A DNA stretch of 64,000 nucleotides from Scolanthus callimorphus (taxonomy: Eukaryota; Cnidaria; Anthozoa; Actiniaria; Edwardsiidae), in NCBI GenBank assembly GCA_033964015.1, contig CM066920.1, forward strand, positions 1,240,001 through 1,304,000, in the 5' to 3' direction. Below are positions 37,301 through 46,900 of the stretch, in pieces. The notes under the pieces are model-generated. The model saw only the letters and a program-made list of their open reading frames with translations, was not told the origin of the DNA and did no database searches. Position numbers and translations under genes: made by a program. Position 1 is the stretch's first letter. Every line of letters starts with the position of its first letter.

Positions 37301-38599
37301 TGACGAAATGAGAGACTACTTCACCGATCTTTCCATGGTAAGCTAAGAATGGCGGGGAAAACCATTCACGTATTTCAGTTGGATATAACGTCATCATCTT
37401 TTCCCACGTGTCTCGTGGTCGGCCTTGGGGGCAGTCGCTTGGTAGATGGAAAGTGATTTACCAACAGCTGCACGAAGTCGTTTTTTGTATCACAAGTCTG
37501 AGGATTTGCCCTCTAGCAATCCCAAGAATCTTTTCTAGGTTTTTCAAGTTCCTCTTTCGGTCAAACAGAACCTGCTTTAGCAACGCATCATTCGTCATCC
37601 TGCACACGTGCGCGAGATACTTCAAATGCTGCATTTAGTAGAATTCCTGGACTGGTTGGGATCCGGTGATGTTTTGGAGTTTCTTGTTCGAGATTTATAC
37701 GACCAGTCCAGTTTCAGAATGTCGGTTTACGTTCTGCGATCCTGCATCCACTTATTAATTATGTTTTCAAAGCGTTCCTGAATCAAACATCTAAGTAACC
37801 CGGTAGCTTTTGTAAAACCTCTGAGTGGTGTTTCTGGTTGATAGTGTTAGTTGTGCGGTCGAATAAAGCTGCTAAAACACGGTTTCACTGTTGCTTTTGA
37901 GTGCGCAATTTTTTTATCAGTCTTATATGCCAGATGCTCTTTGATGTTTTTTGCGTTTTACATTGCAGCAATACAACAATGAATTCAATTCAGATAACGC
38001 CCTGAGAGAACTCATCCAGTATGTTATACGGTACCAGGACCAGGTAAGCCGACAGATTGTAAGGGAATCCATGCGGTGCTTCACATGAGTTCGAGAACTC
38101 GAATGGGAACAAATAAGTTCATTTAAATTACGTTAGACTGTTTTTGGTTCAAGGAGAGTGGATTATGGTTTACTGAGATACTCAACTTCTTTGGTTTGCG
38201 GGGGGGGGGGGGGGGGGGGAGCTTGTCTCGAGATTCTTTCTCGCGTTTGTACGTTTTGTAGATGAATGGGACTGATGACAGTGTAAAAGCGCGCAACACG
38301 GTACGGCAGTGGCAGAGCACGGAACCTCGTGAACATCCAGTCACTCATAACATGCGAAATGCTTTTACACGTCACGGAGCGGACACGGTACGGAATGTGC
38401 CGCAATAGTTTCATGTCATACGAAATCTGCTCTGTACAACCACGAATCTTACGATCATTATCAATGAAGTGCAAACCATTTCAGATCTTCATGATTTGTT
38501 TGTTCGTTGTTTCAGCTGCAAGAAAAACTGGAAGAATCCGGTTACTCGACCTTGGCCTCCAAGCTCGAGCACATTATTGCGGATATTGAGAATGACTGA
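20535..38599 (+). CDS. PLXN: Plexin, semaphorin receptor (complete, about 40 exons, about 1,855 residues)
   Basis: The coding sequence starts at the ATG at 20535 (signal peptide [20 protein letters not shown]) and stops at 38597-38599. Order: Sema (about residues 27-475), PSI1, PSI2, PSI3, IPT repeats, one membrane segment (about 1230-1252), and a cytoplasmic RasGAP-like domain split by a Rho-binding insert. Plexins are single-pass receptors at the plasma membrane. Semaphorin binding to Sema activates the intracellular GAP, which acts on Rap-type GTPases. Both GAP arginine regions are present (DRCNLASLL and [13 protein letters not shown]). Exons join in phase except at four points (near 21308, 26654, 29988 and 34058), where one base appears missing. 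Subclass cannot be fixed from sequence alone. An upstream non-coding exon is possible. Confidence 0.93.
22559..25797 (+). other. Plexin: three PSI modules and first IPT spacers
   Basis: Exons 22559-22659, 22845-22971, 23377-23536, 23692-23788, 24090-24201, 24474-24590, 24729-24830, 25156-25249 and 25616-25797. The cysteine-rich PSI modules read [19 protein letters not shown], then [20 protein letters not shown], then [20 protein letters not shown]. All three keep the typical CxWC core. Introns fall inside PSI1 and PSI2. The linkers between them match plexin ectodomains in length and cysteine spacing. Confidence 0.9.
26296..29389 (+). other. Plexin: IPT/TIG repeats
   Basis: Exons 26296-26446, 26654-26756, 26971-27113, 27266-27457, 27896-28001, 28345-28572, 28791-28874 and 29318-29389. 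IPT signatures are [18 protein letters not shown], then [20 protein letters not shown], then [19 protein letters not shown]. The junction 26446/26654 is out of phase by one base (a G beside the acceptor would fix it). Between the second and third IPT lies the basic run PKRSRRAAI. Confidence 0.85.
29786..30031 (+). other. Plexin: transmembrane exon
   Basis: This exon encodes the membrane-proximal ectodomain, the hydrophobic helix [20 protein letters not shown], a basic stop-transfer run ([11 protein letters not shown]), and the start of the juxtamembrane coiled coil ([13 protein letters not shown]). The last two parts are in different frames. Adding one A in the AA pair at 29988-29989 restores the standard plexin juxtamembrane order. 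Confidence 0.9.
30088..30250 (+). mobile_element. tRNA-derived SINE
   Basis: It lies in the plexin intron after the membrane exon. It has a box A-like TAGCCCAGTTTGTAAAGCGC, a box B-like GGGGATTCAACTCCC, then CCGGCCGGACCAACACTCAG and a TAATAACTGAG...CTTTGCTCCAACATCTG body. I recognise this body as resembling a dispersed repeat seen in stony-coral sequence; that memory is not checked. The head is decayed relative to a functional tRNA. Confidence 0.65.
30728..30873. mobile_element. 146-bp palindromic element with perfect 36-bp arms in a plexin intron
   Basis: The left arm begins ATTCGCCTTTGTCACACGGC and the right arm is its exact complement ending GACAAAGGCGAAT, with a loop of about 74 bp. The perfect arms suggest recent origin or gene conversion. 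A 26-bp G-rich run lies 85 bp upstream (about 30618-30643). Confidence 0.85.
31643..31912. repeat. 62-bp tandem repeat in a plexin intron (about 4.4 copies)
   Basis: The unit contains CAGGGGCAAGAACCTGATTG, GGAATCCAGTTGACTGC and ACAAGGCGAAA. Copies begin near 31643, 31705, 31767, 31829 and 31890. It lies between the exons ending 31522 and starting 32213. It contains no splice-like interruption. Confidence 0.9.
33797..33968. mobile_element. MITE-like inverted-repeat element (copy 1) in a plexin intron
   Basis: The terminal arms are GGAATTTCTGCAGAAACCCA and its complement. Inner sequence TCCATGGGAAAAGCTGAATTT is also inverted. A second copy lies at 46588-46763. The element is about 172 bp and non-coding. 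Confidence 0.85.
36181..36893. repeat. 15-bp minisatellite (CATACCATACCATGT)n in plexin intron
   Basis: Roughly 45 copies of a 15-bp unit, with interspersed TTGATGGCGTG spacers early on, fill most of the intron between exons 35873-35975 and 36983-37027. Because 15 is divisible by three, long periodic open frames appear on both strands (MSYHT-type repeats). They are not genes. Confidence 0.95.
38197..38219. repeat. Poly-G tract in the last plexin intron
   Basis: About 22 G residues in a row lie in the intron between exons 37969-38043 and 38516-38599. Such runs are length-unstable, can form G-quadruplexes, and are prone to read-length error. Confidence 0.9.
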
Positions 38600-40728
38600 A
38601 AACGAGGTCAACGTAAGTGTTATACTGCACCAAACGGAATAGTGAAGGACTTTTGAACGTGAAGACACGAGAGCACAAAGAGTCCAGTCCAAATCACGAC
38701 GTGTGACGTGTAATTTTCAATGTTGAACTCACTTGGAGATAAGGTGCGGCCTTGCTTCACTCCCCAAAGAAAAAAAGCGTTTACTGCACCAAACAGAATA
38801 GCGAAGGACATAAATGTGAAGACAAGATTGCACAAAGAGCCCAGTACAGTCACTCGAGACGTTTACTTTTCTTGGAGATAACGTGCGGCCTTGCTTCACT
38901 CATCAACAGAAAAGGAAGCGCAGTCACGTAAAAAGTGTCGTCGGTAGTGGATAGATAAACAACAGCGATAAACCACAAATTTGTGTGGTACAGCGCTTAT
39001 AGACAGTAGAGGATTCTCGTATCTCCAGTTCACACGTACAGCAAAATAAGCATGCCAAAATATAGAGTATCATAACAGCACTTTCTCCGATAGTAATGTT
39101 TTTTTTCTGTCATTCGACTGGATTGACGAGGTATCTGTCTGAATGCTACAAACACTCTCTTTTTGGACCACATGGGTGGTTTTGTATGAGCAAAATCACA
39201 ATTGATTGAAAACAGTCATAGTCACATGTATTTCTAGTTGCCCTTGAGGAAAACAGTACTTATTGCTATTCGCGTTTATGCCTGGACAGAGTTGCAGCGC
39301 CCAGAACAACACCAAAAATATATTTGGTGTCCACGCTTAAACTCGAATAGCAGTAAATACGACTTAAGTATTATTATTATGCACATAGAATAGGATCAAA
39401 AGGAGTGCACGATTGTTCTGTCTTTTTGCTACGTTATTGTAAAAAGTTCGAAAGATGTACTTATGAAGGTGTATTCCTCAAAAAAAGGAGTCTATTTTTA
39501 AACGAAACAAAAATTAGAAACGAGCGGAAAGCTCTCGCACAGTTATGTTGGACATAATATCTAGGTATTTTTTTCAAGAGGTATTTGTATTTACTGGATT
39601 TCAGTTATTGGAATGTGTATTGAATATAACTATCAGTGTTAATTACGATAGATATTGAATCAGATTAACCTCGTAGTTGGGAGCAAAGGTAATCCAAATG
39701 GCTTGTTCAGTCTAGTGATGTCTCTCTTGATAACAAGAAAAAAAAAATAGTGCAAATACGAATTGTGAATCTCAGTTTGTAAATAAAATTGTAGTATGGA
39801 AAGTATGGAATGGATAAAGTTGTTATTACTATGCTAGCTTACGATGCCCCTCCGGCGCTCGCTTCTCTACGAGACAGGGTGGAAGAGAATGAAAAACACT
39901 CTCGCAATGTTTGAGTATCAGGTTTTATATGGAAACCAGTGGGAAATAGTGGCGAATGACTGAACGGACCAGCCGAGAGGAACGAGAAGTATCACGGACG
40001 AAACATTGCTTACGACAAAAACGAAAACCTTACGGCTTATTTTTGTGGCAGTCGAAGTGTTTTTGCAGGGAACAATTTGCTTTGTTCGTGAGGAGTTTGT
40101 GTGATGCTTGTGGGCCATCGTACATATCTGACACATTTTTTACATGACCCAGACGTTATTTTATTAGTTGTATTATGTTAACAAGCAGGTCCAACCGCTA
40201 TATTAGATTCGCTATATACAATATTCATATTCAGATATATATAATATTTATAATTCATTCATGATATGGCCATATGGCCATTTATGATATGGCCATCGTT
40301 ATATGGGCGCTCTCGCCTTCCTACCCGAGCCTCTACTAGCAGGGGTACGAGGGCCCTGAGACTTGGGCGTGGTCGAGGGGGCCATGCCCCCTTTACTCCC
40401 CTCCCTCTACTCTCCATACCATCCGGCAACAAACACATGGAAGATTTGGGCTGTCCCAGTACGGAATGCAGACTCGCATCGTCCACTTGTTCAAGATCTT
40501 TGTAAGGCAGCGACGAGTACACTACTACCTGATTGTGGTTGAAGCGCGGTCTCTGGATCGGCGGAAGAAGGCGATGACGCGTTTTGGGCTTGTAATATTT
40601 GCCTATGAAATTAAAAAAATAAATAAGAACTATGTGTGTGGGAAATTATTCTACCGCTCGTAATTGCCGACTCCGAGGAATGCACTATGTACATATTTTT
40701 ACCTCGAATGTAACCCGAGTAAAGTATT
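38600..40728. other. Plexin 3' flank / intergenic
   Basis: AT-rich sequence after the plexin stop codon. A near-direct repeat occurs at 38630-38720 and 38770-38890 (TGCACCAAACGGAATAG / TGCACCAAACAGAATAG). A candidate polyadenylation signal AATAAA is at 39782-39787. The GC-rich stretch 40290-40440 contains GGGCCATGCCCCC-type runs but no supported gene. Confidence 0.45.
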
Positions 40729-41053
40729 ACCAGAAACATATAACTTAGTTGAAACATGTAACGGCGAACCAAGCTGTGGAATATTCGTGGCGAGTTTATG
40801 GCCATATTTGGTCAATTATGAACTCTCGACTGCTAACCCAAGCAGGTTTTCTCTTCATAATATTTAATTTTTCGCTCAAATAAAGTAGAGCAACAGTGGT
40901 AAGTGATAATAAACTAACAATTAACATCTTAAAGTCTTGCAATAACATTATTTTCAAAATCTGTTCAATTGTTTATTCTGCGAATATTCCGCAGCGTGGC
41001 ACTAAAGCAATGTATGGTTGTTGCACGTTTCAACTCACTTATATGTTTCTGGT
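40729..41053. mobile_element. MITE-like element, copy 2
   Basis: This 325-bp copy resembles 20097-20421, with terminal inverted repeats ACCAGAAACATATAACTTAG / complement. The motif GAGTAAAGTATT occurs just left of it and again about 10 bp to its right. That could be a duplicated target, although it is not flush with the right end. Confidence 0.8.
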
Positions 41054-41080
41054 ATTACTGAGTAAAGTATTGCCCACGAG

Positions 41081-43923
41081 TTTTCAGAATCACAGCGCAA
41101 CCTGACAGAATCACAGCGCAACCTGACAGAATCACAGCGCAACCTGACAGAATCACAGCGCAACCTGACAGAATCACAGCGCAAGCTGACCGAATCACAG
41201 CGCAAGCTGACCGAATCACAGCGCAACCTGACAGAATCACAGCGCAAGCTGACAGAATCACAGTGCAAGCTGACAGAATCACAGCGCAACCTGACAGAAT
41301 CATAGCGCAACCTGACAGAATCATAGCGCAACCTGACAGAATTATAGCGCAAGCTGACAGAATCACAGTGCAAGCTGACAGAATCATAGCGCAACCTGAC
41401 AGAATCACAGCGCAACCTGACATAATCACAGCGCAAGCTGGCAGAATCACAGCGCAACCAGACAGAATCACAGCGCAACCTGGCAGAATCATAGCGCAAC
41501 CTGGCAGAATCACAGCGCAACCTGACATAATCACAGCGCAACCAGACATAATCACAGCGCAAGCTGGCAGAATCACAGCGCAAGCTGACAGAATCACAGC
41601 GCAAACTGGCAGAATCATAGCGCAACCTGACAGAATCACAGCGCAACCTGACAGAATCACAGCGCAACCTGGCAGAATCACAGCGCAAGCTGACAGAATC
41701 ACAGCACAACCTGACAGAATCACAGCACAACCTGACAGAATCATAGCGCAAGCTGACAGAATCACAGCGCAACTAGGCAGAATCACAGTGCAAGCTGACA
41801 GAATCACAGCGCAAGCTGACAGAATCACAGCGCAACCTGACAGAATCACAGCGCAACCTGCAGAATCACAGCGCAAGCTGACCGAATCACAGCGCAAGCT
41901 GACCGAATCACAGCGCAACCTGACAGAATCACAGCGCAAGCTGACAGAATCACAGTGCAAGCTGACAGAATCACAGCGCAACCTGACAGAATCACAGCGC
42001 AACCTGGCAGAATCATAGCGCAACCTGACAGAATCATAGCGCAACCTGACAGAATCATAGCGCAAGCTGACAGAATCACAGTGCAAGCTGACAGAATCAT
42101 AGCGCAACCTGACAGAATCACAGCGCAACCTGACATAATCACAGCGCAACCAGACAATCACAGCGCAAGCTGGCAGAATCACAGCACAACCAGACAGAAT
42201 CACAGCGCAACCTGGCAGAATCATAGCGCAACCTGGCAGAATCACAGCGCAACCTGACATAATCACAGCGCAACCAGACATAATCACAGCGCAAGCTGGC
42301 AGAATCACAGCGCAAGCTGACAGAATCACAGCGCAAACTGGCAGAATCATAGCGCAACCTGACAGAATCACAGCGCAACCTGGCAGAATCACAGCGCAAG
42401 CTGACAGAATCACAGCACAACCTGACAGAATCATAGCGCAAGCTGACAGAATCACAGCGCAACCTGGCAGAATCACAGTGCAAGCTGACAGAATCACAGC
42501 GCAAGCTGACAGAATCACAGCGCAACCTGACAGAATCATAGCGCAACCTGACAGAATCATAGCACAACCTGGCAGAATCACAGCGCAACCTGGCAGAATC
42601 ATAGCGCAACCTGACAGAATCATAGCGCAACCTGGCAGAATCATAGCGCAACCTGACAGAATCACAGCGCAAGCTGACAGAATCACAGCGCAAGCTGACA
42701 GAATCACAGCGCAACCAGATAGAATCACAGCGCAACCTGGCAGAATCATAGCGCAACCTGGCAGAATCACAGCGCAACCTGACATAATCACAGCGCAACC
42801 AGACAGAATCACAGCGCAACCTGGCAGAATCACAGCGCAACCAGACAGAATCACAGCGCAACCTGGCAGAATCATAGCGCAAGCTGACAGAATCACAGCG
42901 CAACCTGGCAGAATCACAGCGCAACCTGGCAGAATCACAGTGCAACCCGACAGAATCATAGCGCAACCTGGCAGAATCATAGCACAAGCTGACAGAATCA
43001 CAGCGCAACCTGACAGAATCACAGCGCAAGCTGACAGAATCACAGCGCAACCTGACAGAATCATAGCGCAACCTGACAGAATCATAGCGCAACCTGGCAG
43101 AATCACAGCGCAACTGGCAGAATCATAGCGCAACCTGACAGAATCATAGCGCAACCTGGCAGAATCATAGCGCAACCTGACAGAATCACAGCGCAAGCTG
43201 ACAGAATCACAGCGCAAGCTGACAGAATCACAGCGCAACCAGACAGAATCACAGCGCAACCTGGCAGAATCATAGCGCAACCTGGCAGAATCACAGCGCA
43301 ACCTGACATAATCACAGCGCAACCAGACAGAATCACAGCGCAACCTGGCAGAATCACAGCGCAACCAGACAGAATCACAGCGCAACCTGGCAGAATCATA
43401 GCGCAACCAGACAGAATCACAGCGCAACCTGGCAGAATCATAGCGCAACCTGGCAGAATCATAGCGCAAGCTGGCAGAATCATAGCGCAAACTGACAGAA
43501 TCACAGCGCAACCTGGCAGAATCATAGCGCAACCTGACGGAATCACAGCGCAACCTGGCAGAATCATAGCACAAGCTGACAGAATCACAGCGCAAGCTGA
43601 CAGAATCACAGCGCAAGCTGACAGAATCACAGCGCAAGCTGACAGAATCACAGCGCAAGCTGACAGAATCACAGCGCAACCTGGCAGAATCACAGCGCAA
43701 CCAGACAGAATCACAGCGCAAGCTGACAGAATCACAGCGCAACCTGACATAATCACAGCGCAACCAGACAGAATCACAGCGCAACCTGGCAGAATCACAG
43801 CGCAACCAGACAGAATCACAGCGCAACCAGACAGAATCACAGCGCAACCTGGCAGAATCATAGCGCAACCTGGCAGAATCACAGCGCAACCCGACAGAAT
43901 CACAGCGCAACCTGACAGAATCA
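41081..43923. repeat. 21-bp minisatellite, about 135 copies
   Basis: The unit is GAATCACAGCGCAACCTGAC plus A, with recurrent single-base variants (CACAG/CATAG, ACCTG/AGCTG/ACCAG, GACAG/GGCAG/GACAT). Since 21 is seven codons and the unit lacks stops in most frames, it yields heptad-periodic open frames on both strands, one of 951 codons. It lies between the converging ends of plexin and the WD40 gene, ending about 70 bp from the latter's stop codon. Confidence 0.97.
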
Positions 43924-43994
43924 GCGACCTGTCAATCCCCGTGCCGAAAAATAACACGACCTACCAAACCCTTTATGTGGTATTCAATCACACA

Positions 43995-46900
43995 CTAACC
44001 TAGTGTGTTTTTCAAGCTCTCCTCGATGCTTAGTTCCAGTGCCTCCTCCTCCTCGGCATTGGCGGTAGCGTGACGTGCTGTCAAGTGTCGCCCGATAGTC
44101 GCGATACGCATGATGTTTTTGGCGACTCTGAAGAATAGATATAGTGGTTACTATGGTACTGTTTACATGAACTGAAGAGCACATAGAGAGGTTACTATGG
44201 TACTGTTTACATGAAGCGCGCTTCAATGCTCATCTGGCCAAGGTGAGATTCCCATCGAGCACATAGAGAGGTTGATACGGTACTGTTAACATGAAGCTGG
44301 CTACAATGCTAGCCTGGCCAAGAACGCTGTATCACAATATCGAAATCAAGGCTTTTAATCTCGTGTATTCGGTTAGGGTCCGCGTGCCAGTGCAATCTGA
44401 CCCCATAGTATTTATCACTCGAGTAGCGCGTGCTAAATTGGTGACAAATAGCGTTGATTTTTACGGGTTTTTAGCCCAAAGTAGGACAGGCTCGCAGTCT
44501 AGTTAGGCTATCAAATAGGCAAGGGAACTACACTAGATCCTTTTATCATCACATATTACCTCCACTTGTAGGTCGAACTTGCTCCGAGCTGTTTTAACGT
44601 TTCCGGTGACGCAGTCCTGTGAATGTCGTGCGGTAATTTCCAGGACCTTCAAACAATGATCGTAAAAAAACCTTGATTTTTCATTCAAACATGTAAAGTC
44701 AAGTACAGAGGCACGTGTTATATTTGCAGTCACGGTCTGGAGACTAAGTCTACTAAACGTGTTGCTAAACATTGTCTCATTTTTTGCACTGTGATGAGAA
44801 GACTATTCACCCAGGAAGTAGTGACAACAACTCAGAATAGGCCTTTATCACGCAATATTGATTAATAATATATCATAGTTATCAGAAAATGAACACATCC
44901 GTATTAGTAAAATTGCAAAGTTTGGTGAAGATTGCTTCAATACTGACTGAGATATGAATTTCAAAACTTCGTATTCTGGGTTATTTTTTAACAAGAAATG
45001 TATGGGAAAATAAATCGAAACGAGGCTGGACGGGCATCGATGCCCGTTCAGCCTCGACTTGACGTATTTGCCCATACATTTCTTTGTAAAAAGTAAGTCA
45101 GAATAGGAAGTTTTGAAAATTCATATCTCAGTCAGTTTCAAGTAATTCTTTTGAAACTTTGCAGTTTTACTAATACGGATGTGTAGAATTGGAAACTGGA
45201 TTTCATTTTCGGATAACTATTATATATTAATAATCAATATTGCGTGATAAAGGTCTATTTCCTGATTCACCAGACCAAAATGTTGGTTGCCATTTCTAGG
45301 CCGCTGACTGCAAAAAAAATAAACAATGAACAACAACAATAGTTGTTGCAAGGCCCCCCATTTGTAGATGTAGTTTTACCTTTCATAGCGCGTTCGATAT
45401 CCCATATTGCTTTCTGTCCAAATGTTCCTGAAATTTACAGAAGGAAGGAAGTAGTTGGACATTTGTGAGCTTGAGTAGCAAGCGGGGAAGGCTGGACACA
45501 TGAGAGGTTTATTGCGAGCTTTGCCAGTACCATAACTAGCAAACCATATTCGACCATACAGGCTGGCCCAGATGATAATTACCTATTAGAGTTCTAGAAT
45601 CTGTTAGCCCTTACCAATATATCGGCCGTTATTTGCGCACCACAGGCGGACCGAGCCGTCGGTAGACGCCGTTACAACCAGTCGCTGACTGTTCACGAAA
45701 TCGACGCTGACCACGCACATGAGGTGAGCGCGAAATTTGGTGAGCAAGGGCGGCGGGATACAGCTCACCTTGAAACAAGAAAACACATTTAGTAACGACA
45801 CAAGGAGATCTCTTTATTTTATGGTTAACGTATTTAATGTCCGTGAGATTAAAGAAAGTACTGCTGTCTTAGGGCTCGTTTTTTTTTTCTCGACCTCCTG
45901 CAAGTAGGTGTGTAGCGATAATAATCAACTCACGTTTCCGACTCTGAGGGGCCCCTTGCCTCGCAGGCTTGCTCGACGCTGCTTGATGGACTGCCTTCTT
46001 CTCATAAAAGGAATATAAGGTGGCATCTTGTCTGCCCCACCCTCCTCCTGTTCACTGTTCCTGACACAGTATTCGGAGATATCCCACACCTGAAATGCAT
46101 ATGCTATTCTTGATATCGGCGCTTCTCAATAGAAGAACACAGATTAGGATATCATTATTTAAATCCAAATAATAAAGATATTATTTATCCGTGCATTATT
46201 TCATTCAGATGTGAAGTAGATTACCTCGCACGATACTCACGCTTGTGTTGTTAAATTCATGGCCTTTCCTACTAACAATGCGTCAGTCATGCAGCACATG
46301 ACTGCGCGTGAGTTCAATGTCGGATTGACAATTTAAAGTTTCACAAAATCACGCATTATTATTGTTACACTCCCATACCCAATACCCAAACGACACCTTA
46401 CGATACTCACGCTTGTGTTGTTAAATTCATAGCCTTTCCTACTAACAATGCGTCAGTCATGCAGCACATGACTGCGCGTGAGTTCAATGTCGGATTGACA
46501 ATTTAAAGTTTCACAAAATTACGCATTATTATTGTACACTCCCATACCCAATACCCAAACGACACCTCGACATGCTCGCGCATAGCACAGAGAATTTCTG
46601 CAGAAACCCATCCATGGGAAAAGCTAAATTTCCCATGGTAGAAGAATGGGAATTGTTCGGATTTCCCATGGCTATCCATGTGAATTTTGAACACTTCCCA
46701 TACGTGTGCCTCGGGAAAATTCACTCTTTCCCCATGTATGGGTTTCTGCAGAAATTCTCTGTAGGCTACACGTAACAAGAGGGACGCTCCATACCCGTAC
46801 GTATCCGGTTGTATCTCCCGACACCAAGACCTCGTTATCCTCGTCCGTCGACAAGGCCGTCACTGACTCTCCGTCTGTCTGAGCCGCCATAAACTGGCCC

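Larger units (their letters stand above)
30409..38599 (+). other. Plexin: cytoplasmic RasGAP with Rho-binding insert
   Basis: Exons 30409-30551, 30956-31080, 31313-31372, 31448-31522, 32213-32279, 32376-32516, 32872-32982, 33097-33142, 33244-33347, 33534-33600, 34058-34136, 34822-34905, 35282-35445, 35873-35975, 36983-37027, 37098-37162, 37262-37337, 37969-38043 and 38516-38599. The first GAP half holds [19 protein letters not shown] and the arginine in [10 protein letters not shown]. The Rho-binding insert ([14 protein letters not shown] and [16 protein letters not shown] stretches) follows. The second half holds [11 protein letters not shown] and the arginine in [18 protein letters not shown]. 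The C-terminus is a helix ending AIDIEND-like just before the stop. The 33600/34058 junction is out of phase by one base, beside a CCC run. Confidence 0.9.

Noticed and set aside
20535..38599. Plexin as a pseudogene
   Set aside because: Despite four frame breaks, nearly all of about 40 exons keep clean splice sites, phases and catalytic residues; the breaks fit missing bases in short homopolymers.
40260..40530. GC-rich open frames on both strands after plexin
   Set aside because: They are short and overlapping, with no family similarity; base composition alone explains them.
41055..43910. A 951-codon minus-strand open frame and companions
   Set aside because: It is a by-product of the 21-bp minisatellite, which is open on both strands; the peptide is a seven-residue repeat with frame changes at indels.
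44533..44772. 79-codon minus-strand open frame near the WD40 gene's last exon
   Set aside because: It has no acceptor in phase with the preceding exon; the frame ending at 43995 fits better.
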